In this document: positions 1-7,978 of the stretch, in pieces
Numbering within the stretch: position 1 is the stretch's first letter
How the letters are laid out: each line of letters starts with the position of its first letter
Source: Desulfobacterales bacterium
GTDB taxonomy: Bacteria > Desulfobacterota > Desulfobulbia > Desulfobulbales > JAGXFP01
Direction of reading: 5' to 3'
Length of the DNA stretch: 44,719 bases
Assembly (NCBI GenBank): GCA_024637225.1
Contig: JAGXFP010000003.1
Coordinates: 1 to 44,719, forward strand
Translations under genes and position numbers: made by a program
The notes under the pieces: model-generated
What the model saw: only the letters and a program-made list of their open reading frames with translations
The model's database searches: none
What the model was told of the DNA's origin: nothing

Positions 1-27
1 GCAGCGTCAGATGTGTATAAGAGACAG
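1..27 (+). other. Illumina Nextera adapter (not genomic)
   Basis: The first 27 bases end with AGATGTGTATAAGAGACAG, the 19-bp Tn5 mosaic end used in Nextera libraries. The 8 bases before it match the read-1 adapter tail. This is untrimmed library sequence at a contig end. Genomic sequence starts at about base 28, and any reading frame running through this stretch is artificial. Confidence 0.97.
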
Positions 28-433
28 CCAGAACATCGCGGCCCCGATCATCGGTGCCCAGCAGGTTCTCTTCGGTGGGCGGGGAGGGGACGGCTTGATT
101 AAGGCCGAAATTGATGGTGTCGTAACTGTGGCGGTTGGGAGGAAACAGAGCCCAGTTGCCGTTTTCGGTGATCTTCTCGAGCACGAAGGGGTCGCGGTAA
201 TCCGCCTCGGTTTCGAAGACCCCTCCGAAAACGGTTTCCGGATATGTCTCGAAGATCGGAAAATAATATGAGTTTTCATAATGGATGATATATGGCTTGT
301 CGTTACTGAGCAAGCCGGCAAAGAGGCTGAGAATAAAGATTATCGAGAAAATAATCAGGCTCCAGTAGCCGCGGCGGTTGGTTTTGAACTTCTCCCAGCG
401 GCGCCGCATTATGCCCCGGTGCTGTTTCTTCAT
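28..433 (-). CDS. yejE: ABC peptide transporter permease, YejE-like, N-terminal fragment
   Basis: This is the 5' part (about 135 codons) of the second inner-membrane permease of a peptide ABC importer, cut by the contig end. The ATG at 433-431 overlaps the TGA of the upstream yejB-like gene (ATGA overlap), which is typical of translational coupling. The visible protein has a basic N-terminus, one hydrophobic segment at roughly residues 20-42, and then a long periplasmic stretch. That stretch ends in a GTDDRGRDVL-type motif, common in DppC/OppC/YejE permeases just before the transmembrane core. The rest of the permease and the expected ATPase (yejF) lie outside the window. Identity rests on this motif and on gene order with yejB and yejA homologues. 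Confidence 0.82.
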
Positions 434-1485
434 TGCGACTCCACGCTTTCGAAGGTAATCCGGGGATCGACAATTACGTAGCTCAGATCCGAAAGGAGTC
501 TGGAGATCAGGCCGATAATCGTAAAGAAATAGAGGGTGCCAAGGACCACCGGATAGTCCCGCTGAATGATCGAATCGTAGGCGAGCAGGCCCAGGCCGTC
601 CAGGGAGAAAATCGTCTCGATCAGCAGGCTGCCGGTGAAAAAAGCGGCGACAAAAGAGCCGGGGAAACCGGTAATGATCGGGATGATGGCGTTTCGGAAG
701 ACATGGCGGTACAGGACCTGGTTCTCGCCGAGTCCCTTGGCTCGGGCGGTCAGGACATACTGCTTGCGGATCTCCTCGAGAAAGCTGTTCTTGGTCAACA
801 GGGTCATCACCGCCAGACTGCCCAGGGTAATCGAGATGATCGGCAGGACCATATGCCAGAGATAATCGAGAATCTTGGCGAAAAGGCCCAGTTCCGACCA
901 GTTGTCGGAGGTCAGGCCGCGGAGTGGAAAGATATTCCAGAAGCTGCCGCCGCCGAACAGGACGATCAGCACGATGGCGAGGACGAAACCGGGAATCGCG
1001 TAACCGACCAGAATTGCCGAGGTGGAGATCACGTCGAATTTGGAGCCGTCCCTGACCGCTTTTTTGATCCCCAGGGGGATACAGGTCAGATAGACGATCA
1101 AAAAGGACCAGAGTCCGAGGGACATCGAGACCGGCAGTTTCTCGATAACCAGCTTCACCACGCTTTTATGGTGGTTGTAACTCTCCCCGAAATCGAAAAG
1201 CAGATAGTTCTTCATCATGCTCAGAAAGCGCTCTACCGGCGGCTTATCGAAGCCATACAACGCCCTGAGCTGCTCGATCTTTTCCCGGTCCAATCCTCTG
1301 TTGCCCTGATAAAGCCCGGTTCCCGCGCCCCGGACCTCCCCGCCGACCGAGTGCCCTTCGACCTGGGCGATAAGCCTTTCAACCGGGCCGCCCGGGACAA
1401 ACTGGGTGACGATGAAGGTAATCAGCATAATCCCGAACAGGGTCGGAATCATCAATAGAATTCTGCGGATGATGTAGGCGGCCAT
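430..1485 (-). CDS. yejB: ABC peptide transporter permease, YejB-like
   Basis: This is a 351-aa integral membrane permease of the DppB/OppB/YejB family, which imports oligopeptides (microcin C in E. coli). The N-terminal helix starts MAAYIIRRILLMIPTLFGIM, followed by the family FIVTQFVPGGPVE segment. A long periplasmic insertion at residues 40-80, with a GxG-rich stretch, is characteristic of YejB rather than DppB. Several more hydrophobic helices follow. The cytoplasmic EAA loop that contacts the ATPase is visible as LTARAKGLGENQVLYRHVFRN, near residues 243-263. Length is normal for the family. The gene lies about 65 bp downstream of the solute-binding protein gene and overlaps yejE by 4 bp, so all three are probably one operon on the minus strand. 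Confidence 0.92.
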   Translation of the reverse strand: MAAYIIRRILLMIPTLFGIMLITFIVTQFVPGGPVERLIAQVEGHSVGGEVRGAGTGLYQGNRGLDREKIEQLRALYGFDKPPVERFLSMMKNYLLFDFGESYNHHKSVVKLVIEKLPVSMSLGLWSFLIVYLTCIPLGIKKAVRDGSKFDVISTSAILVGYAIPGFVLAIVLIVLFGGGSFWNIFPLRGLTSDNWSELGLFAKILDYLWHMVLPIISITLGSLAVMTLLTKNSFLEEIRKQYVLTARAKGLGENQVLYRHVFRNAIIPIITGFPGSFVAAFFTGSLLIETIFSLDGLGLLAYDSIIQRDYPVVLGTLYFFTIIGLISRLLSDLSYVIVDPRITFESVESQ

Positions 1486-1551
1486 AAAATCAGAACTTCT
1501 CCGGTTGATTCATCTTTCTGGAGTAACGGATGTATTTATCCGGTAACGAAT

Positions 1552-3408
1552 TTATTCCGCCTCCGCCTCTTGCTGTTCTTTGATCCACCAGGTCGTCAGG
1601 GCTTCCATCGGTGCATAAAAGAGCGGGGCGGTTGCCGGTTTGGCGAACTTGTTCCAGTAGGCAACCCGGTGGAAGGGGATGTACCAGTTCGGCACCACGT
1701 AATAACCATACCATAGAACACGGTCCAGAGCCTTGCAAGCCGCGCTCAGCTCCTCCCGGTTGTCGGCGTAGACTATCTTTTCGACCAGATCGTCCACCAC
1801 CTCGTTTTTCAGGCCGATAAGATTTCCCGAGCCCTGCCGGTCCGCCGAACTCGAGTGCCAGTAATCCAGCTGTTCGTTGCCCGGTGACTGCGATTGGCCG
1901 AAGACATTGACCATCATTTCGAAATCAAAGCTCTTGATCCGGTTGATGTACATGGCCACGTCGACCTTCCTGATCGTGGCCTTGATCCCGAGTTTGGCCA
2001 GATTTCTGGTATAGGGCTCCATTACCCTGACAAAGAAAGGTGAATAGAGGAGGATCTCGAACTCGAAAGGTTTCCCTTCTTCGTTGGTGAGAATGTTGTC
2101 CTTAACCTGCCAGCCGGCTTGATTGAGAAGCTGCTTAGCCAGGATCAGGTTGGCGCGGAGCGCGGCGCGATCTTCCGAGAACGGCGCTTGCAGCGGCGTG
2201 GTAAAGATCTCGGCGGGCAGCTTCTCCTTATGGGCGAGGAGATATTCTCTTTCGAGACCCTCCGGTAAGCCCCTTGCCGCAAGCGGTGAATTGCTGAAGT
2301 AGCTGTCGGTGCGGGTGTATTGATTATGGAAGAGGGCCTGGTTGGTCCACTCGAAATCAAAGGCAAGGACAAGGGCCCTGCGAACCCGGCGATCCATGAA
2401 AAGTTCACGGCGGGTATTCATTACAAACCCCTGCATGCCCTGATTGTTTGAATGCTCCAGCTTCTCCTTGACGATCAGCTTCTCGGTGAATTTCGGACCC
2501 TGGAGATCCCTGGCCCACTGCTTGGCGACATTGATCGGCATGAAATCGAACTCATGGGATTTGAATGCCTCAAGGGAAACGCTCTGATCCTTGTAATATT
2601 TGATCGTGATCCGCTCATAGTTGAATTGATTGCGGCGCACCGGCAGTTCTTTCGCCCAGTAGGCGTGATTTAGCTTATAGGTAATCGATTTGCCGGGCTT
2701 GAAACTTTCCACGATGTACGGACCGGAACCAAGCGGCGGAGTCAGGGAAGGGTCGGTAAAAGGATGTTCGGTGTAGAATTTTTTCGAGAGGACGGGGAGC
2801 TCGGCGGCGATCATATGCAATTCCCGGTTTTGCCGGGCAAAATTGAAACGGACCTTGTTCGGGCCGATTATTTCGGCGTTTTCAATGTCCTTGTAATAAA
2901 ACTGGAAGCGCGGACTGGCTTTATCGCTTTTCAGGATTTCAAACGAAAACTTGACGTCCTCGGCGGTCAGCGGGGAGCCGTCCGCGAACCTGGCTTTGTC
3001 GTTTATGGTGAAGACCACCGACATCCTGTCTTTTGCCAAAGCGATATCCTCGGCAATCAGACCGTATTCGGAAAAGGGTTCATCAAGACTTTTCACGGCC
3101 AGACTCTCGAAGACGAACGTAGTGAGCCCGTCTGGCGCTTCGCCCTTCAGGGTATAGGGGTTCATCTTGTCGAAACCGCCGAGGCTGTGCAGGACAAGAT
3201 GGCCGCCCTTGCGGGCCTGATCAGAGGTATAATCAAATTTCTTGAAATCGGCCGGGTATTTCACCTCGCCGTCGATGCTGATGCCGTGGGCCGCGGTGGC
3301 TTTATCCCCAAGGGACAGCGCCATAAAAAAAAGAGGGCAAATCAGAAAAAGCGACAGCGCGAATTTCCCGGCGATATTCAAGAAGTCGAGCCGATTTGTT
3401 GCTTGCAT
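1552..3408 (-). CDS. yejA: Extracellular peptide-binding protein, YejA-like (SBP family 5)
   Basis: This is the periplasmic solute-binding protein that delivers peptides to the YejBE permease encoded next to it. The frame is open further upstream. The ATG at 3408-3406 was chosen because it gives a basic N-terminus, a hydrophobic core (LSLFLICPLFFMAL) and an Ala-rich cleavage region, that is, a Sec signal peptide. Longer starts would bury this. With this start the protein is 618 aa, usual for YejA. Family features include the HGISIDGEVKYPADFKKFDY start of the mature protein, a LIAEDIALAKDRMSVVFTIN segment, and FADGSPLTAEDVKFSFEIL, a well-known SBP_bac_5 signature. The Shine-Dalgarno before this ATG is weak, so the exact start is uncertain. 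Confidence 0.88.
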   Translation of the reverse strand: MQATNRLDFLNIAGKFALSLFLICPLFFMALSLGDKATAAHGISIDGEVKYPADFKKFDYTSDQARKGGHLVLHSLGGFDKMNPYTLKGEAPDGLTTFVFESLAVKSLDEPFSEYGLIAEDIALAKDRMSVVFTINDKARFADGSPLTAEDVKFSFEILKSDKASPRFQFYYKDIENAEIIGPNKVRFNFARQNRELHMIAAELPVLSKKFYTEHPFTDPSLTPPLGSGPYIVESFKPGKSITYKLNHAYWAKELPVRRNQFNYERITIKYYKDQSVSLEAFKSHEFDFMPINVAKQWARDLQGPKFTEKLIVKEKLEHSNNQGMQGFVMNTRRELFMDRRVRRALVLAFDFEWTNQALFHNQYTRTDSYFSNSPLAARGLPEGLEREYLLAHKEKLPAEIFTTPLQAPFSEDRAALRANLILAKQLLNQAGWQVKDNILTNEEGKPFEFEILLYSPFFVRVMEPYTRNLAKLGIKATIRKVDVAMYINRIKSFDFEMMVNVFGQSQSPGNEQLDYWHSSSADRQGSGNLIGLKNEVVDDLVEKIVYADNREELSAACKALDRVLWYGYYVVPNWYIPFHRVAYWNKFAKPATAPLFYAPMEALTTWWIKEQQEAEAE

Positions 3409-3522
3409 GTAAACCAACCAGATTGAGGTAGGATGCTTATTTGGAAAAAACAAGGGGCCAACCGCCAATATAAAATTATAAAACATAAATCGACTTAGCC
3501 CGGCGAAAAAGTTCTTTTTGGA

Positions 3523-3547
3523 AAAAAATTCAGGAATTTTTTCCCTG
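3523..3547 (-). terminator. Intrinsic terminator overlapping the stop codon of the HD-GAF gene
   Basis: Read on the minus strand, CAGGGAA and TTCCTG pair (one bulged G) around a four-A loop, and a run of T follows directly. The stem contains the last codons and the TGA of the HD-GAF gene. This gives a short hairpin plus U-tract in the right orientation. The stem is weak, so terminator strength is uncertain. Confidence 0.45.
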
Positions 3548-5191
3548 GAACCGAAAAACACTTTCCAGGGAAACCGTAATTATATTGGCAACCAGGGTGA
3601 GGGTATTCATGTCATGTTCGGTGAATTTTCCATCCACCTTGTTCATGGCCTCCATCACCCCGATCCTTTCGCCGTTGATATGCAGGGGAACCGCGAGAAT
3701 CGACCTGGTTTCGACCTTGCCGTGCAGATTGGAGTCTATTGCCGAGTCGAAGCGCTCATCCTCGCTGACGTTGCTTACTATGGCCGGATGACCGTGGCTG
3801 AAGACCCATCCGGCCAACCCCTTGTCGGCCGGGAAGCTCTGACTGTTCTGCCGATCATTTTCGGGACTGGTCGGAATCGCGACCAGCATTTCCTGGCTTT
3901 CGGTCTTGGCCAACAGAATGTGACTGCCCTCGCAGTTCAGGAGCTTGTTGCTCATTTCAAGGATCTGGGTGAACAGCCAGTTCCCCCGGCCTATTTTCTG
4001 CCAGAGCATCGATATCTGCAGAAGGACCGTCAATTCCTCGCGGGACATCGACTCTATCATCTTAGTCGGCAGAATCTGGTGGAGTAACCCTTTGCGCAGC
4101 AGGGGAGGGCTGATCACATCCATATCCATCAGATATTCGCCGAGAAACTTGTCGGCGATCAGGTTGCCCTCCATCCAGGCTATAATGTCGTTGCGGAGTG
4201 ACCGGGTGGAGGAGCCGGATCTGCTTGCCGATTGTTTCTGCAGATCGAGGGCCTTCTGGATCTGATCCTTGGTGGCCATGCCGAGATCTTTTAAAACTTC
4301 GCCCAAGCGCTGCCAGCTGTTGCGTTTTGCGAATAACTGGTCGGAAAGATTGGCGGTGATGTTTTCCAGATAAGGATTGCGGCCGTCGCCGAAAAATACG
4401 ACCAGATATTGATCCATCCGGCCCAGTTGCTTTAAACGAGGCAGAACAAAATTTTCGTAGAACCCCACTGTTCCGTCTATCATCTCCTGGGCCGAGGAAA
4501 ACACCTTGTAGCCCTTGCTCTCCAGCTTCTCTACACCTTCGAATTCATATGCCTCCTTTAATTCCCCGTAGAGGTCCCGGATCCGTTTCATGTAGTCGAC
4601 ATCGGCCATCTGGGCGACCAGGTCGGCAGTGGCCATCATCCGGGCAACCACCTCCTCTTCCTGCGATCCGAATATCCCCTCGATCTTCAGGGGATCATGG
4701 AATCTGGTGATGGAGATCATCCCGGCTACCAGTTCAAGTGAACGGTTCCGCCATTTTCCACGGCTCAGATATGATTTGGCCAGAGCCATGCTCCTGGCCT
4801 CGTGATTAAAAGAAAATTTGCCGCCCGAACCCGTGTCGTCCCCCCTTTCCTTGATATATCCGGAGTCGTGAAAAAGCGCGGCGGCCATGGCGGCCAGAAA
4901 AAGATCCCCGCCGATTTTAGGATGATCAGCGTCTTTCAGCTTATTCCAGCCTCCGATCATTCTGGCCGTCAGGAGAGCGACATCCAGGGCATGCCCGAGA
5001 TTATGGTAACCGGTCTGACAGGTTTGGTGGGATGCCCATTTGCCTTGATATAGATCGGCAATGTCGACAAGAATTTCGTTTAGAAGATCCGAGTCGGAAC
5101 CGTATTGATCAACATAAATTTCCTTGATCAGGGATGTCCTGATCCGGATATCGTTGTTGGTTTCTTCAATTGAGGTCCCGGCCTGGGTCAT
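3530..5191 (-). CDS. HD-domain and GAF-domain signalling protein
   Basis: This 553-aa cytoplasmic protein has three visible parts. Residues 60-215 form an HD/PDEase-like metal-dependent phosphohydrolase domain, with metal ligands seen as H-x3-H in YHNLGHALDV (near 64-68) and HD in ALFHDSGY (near 109-110). Residues 285-320 (LGEVLKDLGMATKDQIQKAL) resemble the small N-terminal domain of GspE/PilB-type ATPases. Residues 390-545 form a GAF domain with the usual FPADKGLAGWVFSHGHPAIV and RSILAVPL segments. The first in-frame codon is TTG; I chose the ATG at 5191-5189 because AAGGAG lies 8 nt upstream. It is probably a cyclic-nucleotide phosphodiesterase or a ligand-responsive regulator. The substrate cannot be read from the sequence, and there is no canonical HD-GYP motif. 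It appears monocistronic. Confidence 0.78.
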   Translation of the reverse strand: MTQAGTSIEETNNDIRIRTSLIKEIYVDQYGSDSDLLNEILVDIADLYQGKWASHQTCQTGYHNLGHALDVALLTARMIGGWNKLKDADHPKIGGDLFLAAMAAALFHDSGYIKERGDDTGSGGKFSFNHEARSMALAKSYLSRGKWRNRSLELVAGMISITRFHDPLKIEGIFGSQEEEVVARMMATADLVAQMADVDYMKRIRDLYGELKEAYEFEGVEKLESKGYKVFSSAQEMIDGTVGFYENFVLPRLKQLGRMDQYLVVFFGDGRNPYLENITANLSDQLFAKRNSWQRLGEVLKDLGMATKDQIQKALDLQKQSASRSGSSTRSLRNDIIAWMEGNLIADKFLGEYLMDMDVISPPLLRKGLLHQILPTKMIESMSREELTVLLQISMLWQKIGRGNWLFTQILEMSNKLLNCEGSHILLAKTESQEMLVAIPTSPENDRQNSQSFPADKGLAGWVFSHGHPAIVSNVSEDERFDSAIDSNLHGKVETRSILAVPLHINGERIGVMEAMNKVDGKFTEHDMNTLTLVANIITVSLESVFRFQGKNS

Positions 5192-5924
5192 CAATCATTC
5201 TCCTTCTAAAAAGACGCATTGGCCCGCTGGGAGCATGTGTAAGGGACGACCGGGCGTGAGTGCAACTTCGGAGTCTTCCGCCGGCCCCTTATTTTAGGCC
5301 TGTTTGCCCATCGATGTTTAGAGCCGCCACTCAGTAATCCGGCCCGGGGTCCTTCGCTTGGGAAGCCCGCAGACCTCAAGTTTTAAGCTCTTCAGGGATT
5401 ACGCATCCGCCGGAGCACATCCCATTTACGATTAGTGTTTTAATAGCAGTTTTATTTAGCAAAGGTCAAGTTTTTCCGGGGTTCGCTATTTGGAAGCCCA
5501 GAAAAATCGATGAACGATCCAGGCTCCATTGGCTGGTCATACCAAAGTACCTTTTTTTTGCAGCGCCGGCAAAACTTCATTGAAAAGTTTCTGACATCAA
5601 CTATTATCCTGAATCCGTGAGCGTTCGAGAACGGTGCAGATGCAAGGCGGCAACGATGTTGATAATACTAATGGTATATAACTAGTTGCCAACGCCGCAG
5701 ATGTGCCGTTGTAAGGCGCCCCACAGGGCGGCGGGGTGAACCCTGGCAATCCAGGGAAAAAAGATTATCTAATGTAATTACAAACTGATAAGTGAAATTC
5801 CCCACGAAGCCGTCACGGATTCAGGATTATGTCATACTTTTCCTTGCTCAACCCTAAAGGTGATCTTAAATTATCAGATTACGCTGAGATTTATTGATTC
5901 TCTATCAGCGATGGAGGAATGAAG
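5192..5924. other. Long intergenic region with a MITE-like element
   Basis: About 730 bp lie between the divergent HD-GAF gene (minus) and the LeuC-like gene (plus). I see no supported gene. The region must hold promoters for both neighbours. Its right half contains the inverted-repeat element annotated separately. T-rich and A-rich runs (for example near 5551) fit promoter DNA, but no single promoter is convincing. Confidence 0.6.
5606..5827. repeat. MITE-like element, 222 bp, 15-bp perfect terminal inverted repeats
   Basis: The left end 5606-5620 reads ATCCTGAATCCGTGA and the right end 5813-5827 is its exact reverse complement. The match continues imperfectly inward, with TTCG shared on both arms. 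The interior holds two related segments around GCAGATG (near 5635-5660 and 5690-5720) and short GC-rich hairpins, but no reading frame. Size, perfect ends and lack of coding capacity fit a non-autonomous miniature transposable element or a large palindromic intergenic repeat. No clear target-site duplication is visible. Confidence 0.7.
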
Positions 5925-7211
5925 ATGGGTAAAACCATAGCACGCAAGATATTCGAGGCCCATACCCGCGACACCCCTACCCCCGAGAATGTCGTCCTCG
6001 ACCTCGACGTGGTGATGTGCCACGAAATAACCACGCCTATCGCGATTAACGATTTGATCGCACGCGGTCTGGACCGGGTCTTCGATCCGACCAAAATCAA
6101 GGTGGTGATCGATCACGTCACCCCCTCGAAAGACAGCAAAACCGCGACCCAGGCCAAAATTCTCCGGGACTGGGCGAGGAGACAGAATATTCGCGACTTT
6201 TTCGACGTCGGCTCCAACGGGGTCTGTCATGCCCTGTTTCCGGAGAAGGGTTTTGTCCGACCCGGATATACCGTGATCATGGGCGATTCCCACACCTGTA
6301 CCCACGGCGCCTTCGGGGCATTCGCCGCCGGAGTCGGCACCACCGATCTGGAAGTCGGTATCCTGAAAGGGGTCTGTTCCTTCCGGATTCCGGAAACCCT
6401 CCGGGTAAATCTGACCGGAACCCTGGCGGACGGAGTTTATGCCAAGGATGTTATCTTGAAGATCATCAAGGAACTGACGGTAAGCGGAGCCACCGACAAG
6501 GTCATGGAATTCCGGGGACCGGTGGTCGATGCGATGAGTATGGAGTCGCGGATGACCCTGTGCAACATGGCGATCGAGGCGGGAGGCACCTGCGGGATCT
6601 GTCTGCCGGACCGGGTGACGGCGGAATATCTCTGGCCCTTCATCGGCAGTGATTATCCGACGATCGATGACGCGGTAGCCGATTTCGCCAGGTGGCACTC
6701 CGATGCCGATGCCGAATACTCTGGAGAATTCAACCTCGATGTCTCCGATCTGGTCCCCCAGGTCACCTACGGTTTCAAACCCGATGAAGTCAAGGATGTC
6801 ACCGAGATGGAAGGGACCCCGGTCGACCAGATCTACATGGGCTCCTGCACCAACGGCCGGATCGAAGATCTGCGCGAAGCGGCCCGGCTATTGAAGGGGC
6901 GCAAACTGGCCGAGGGAGTGCGGGGTATTTTGTCGCCGGCTACCCCCAAGGTATACAACGAGGCCCTGGCCGAGGGGATAATCCAGGACTTCCTGGCGGC
7001 CGGTTTCTGCGTGACCAACCCGACCTGCGGAGCTTGTCTGGGTATGAGTAACGGAGTGCTGGCCGCAGGCGAGGTCTGCGCTTCGACGACTAACCGAAAT
7101 TTTAACGGTCGGATGGGGAAGGGCGGCATGGTCCACCTGATGAGTCCTCTGACGGCGGCAGCCACCGCGGTTAAGGGTTATATTACCGATCCCAGACCTT
7201 TACTTGATTGA
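5925..7211 (+). CDS. leuC: Aconitase-family hydro-lyase large subunit (LeuC / HacA type)
   Basis: This 428-aa large subunit belongs to a 4Fe-4S isopropylmalate isomerase or homoaconitase-type hydro-lyase. It carries the IDHVTPSK and MGDSHTCTHGAFGAFA motifs. It also has the three cluster cysteines, one in the YMGSCTNGR segment and two in NPTCGACLGMSNG. The length matches the short, archaeal-like LeuC group (about 420 aa). Two ATGs are possible, at 5919 and 5925. GGAGG lies only 1 nt before the first but about 7 nt before the second, so 5925 is preferred. The small subunit follows at once. The likely role is leucine biosynthesis, but the substrate cannot be fixed because homoaconitase and related enzymes share these motifs, and no other leu gene is nearby. 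Confidence 0.9.
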   Translation: MGKTIARKIFEAHTRDTPTPENVVLDLDVVMCHEITTPIAINDLIARGLDRVFDPTKIKVVIDHVTPSKDSKTATQAKILRDWARRQNIRDFFDVGSNGVCHALFPEKGFVRPGYTVIMGDSHTCTHGAFGAFAAGVGTTDLEVGILKGVCSFRIPETLRVNLTGTLADGVYAKDVILKIIKELTVSGATDKVMEFRGPVVDAMSMESRMTLCNMAIEAGGTCGICLPDRVTAEYLWPFIGSDYPTIDDAVADFARWHSDADAEYSGEFNLDVSDLVPQVTYGFKPDEVKDVTEMEGTPVDQIYMGSCTNGRIEDLREAARLLKGRKLAEGVRGILSPATPKVYNEALAEGIIQDFLAAGFCVTNPTCGACLGMSNGVLAAGEVCASTTNRNFNGRMGKGGMVHLMSPLTAAATAVKGYITDPRPLLD

Positions 7212-7233
7212 TCGACAGGACGGAGGAGTATTG

Positions 7234-7755
7234 ATGAAGAAAAGATTCGGCGGCCCGGCTATCTGCCTGGACAGAAACGATATAAATACCGACGAAATAA
7301 TCCCGGCCAAGTATCTGACCGAAAACAGCAAGGAGGCGCTGAAGCCCTTTATGCTCGAAGATCTCAATCTTGAAGGATTTGACTGTGCTTCGGAGAAGAT
7401 GCGCAATGCCAAGGTGATCGTTACTAGGGCCAATTTCGGCTGCGGCTCCTCCCGGGAGCACGCGGTCTGGGTTTTCGAGGTTAACGGCATTAATATGGTG
7501 ATTGCCGAGAGTTTCGCCCGGATCTTCCGGCAGAACATGTTTAACTGCGGCTTGCTTGCCGTGGAATTGAAGAAGGCGGAGATTGATCAGATATTCGATC
7601 TTTGCGGCGATCTGGAAGTTGAGGTGGATGGCACCGAGTTGAAGGTCAGGGGCAACGGTAGGGAGCTCTCTTTCTCATTCGAACTTAATCGCTTCGACCA
7701 CGATCTGGTGAAGGCTGGCGGCTGGCTCCAGTACGCGAACCGGAAATATTCCTGA
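7234..7755 (+). CDS. leuD: Aconitase-family hydro-lyase small subunit (LeuD / HacB type)
   Basis: This is the 173-aa swivel-domain subunit that completes the active site of the LeuC-like protein encoded 22 bp upstream. Visible motifs are DRNDINTDEIIPAKYL near the N-terminus and the anion-binding loop NFGCGSSREHAVW. The substrate-recognition loop reads YLTE. It matches neither the YLRT form described for methanogen homoaconitase nor the YLVY-like form of archaeal isopropylmalate isomerase, so specificity stays open. The ATG at 7234 was chosen over an earlier in-frame codon at 7204 because GGAGGAG sits 5-6 nt before it and the protein then starts like its family (MKKRFGG). It is probably co-transcribed with the large subunit and ends before a strong terminator. 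Confidence 0.9.
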   Translation: MKKRFGGPAICLDRNDINTDEIIPAKYLTENSKEALKPFMLEDLNLEGFDCASEKMRNAKVIVTRANFGCGSSREHAVWVFEVNGINMVIAESFARIFRQNMFNCGLLAVELKKAEIDQIFDLCGDLEVEVDGTELKVRGNGRELSFSFELNRFDHDLVKAGGWLQYANRKYS

Positions 7756-7911
7756 ATCCCTGAACGGCGATTGGGCGGTTTGGTTTTTTCAATCTGTAAT
7801 TTACCCGTTTATCTTTCCATGACCGCGTTGTTAAATCGTCACGCCGCGCCTTTCAGGGCAACTCGTCCAGTTCGGTAAACCAGTTGATAGGATGCTTGTA
7901 GCTTTACCATA

Positions 7912-7952
7912 AAAAAAGGGACCTGGTCTTCAAAAGACGCGGTCCCTTTTTT
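7912..7952. terminator. Bidirectional rho-independent terminator
   Basis: AAAAAAGGGACC (7912-7923) pairs perfectly with GGTCCCTTTTTT (7941-7952). An inner helix GTCTT/AAGAC caps the stem. The A-run on one side and T-run on the other let it work in both directions. It sits between the leuCD-like pair (plus) and the convergent response-regulator gene (minus), where a shared terminator is expected. Confidence 0.93.
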
Positions 7953-7978
7953 ATTGGTTCTTATAAAGAGATATCCCG

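Noticed and set aside
7..321. Short frames running into the first 27 bases
   Set aside because: They include adapter sequence and overlap the real yejE frame in another phase.
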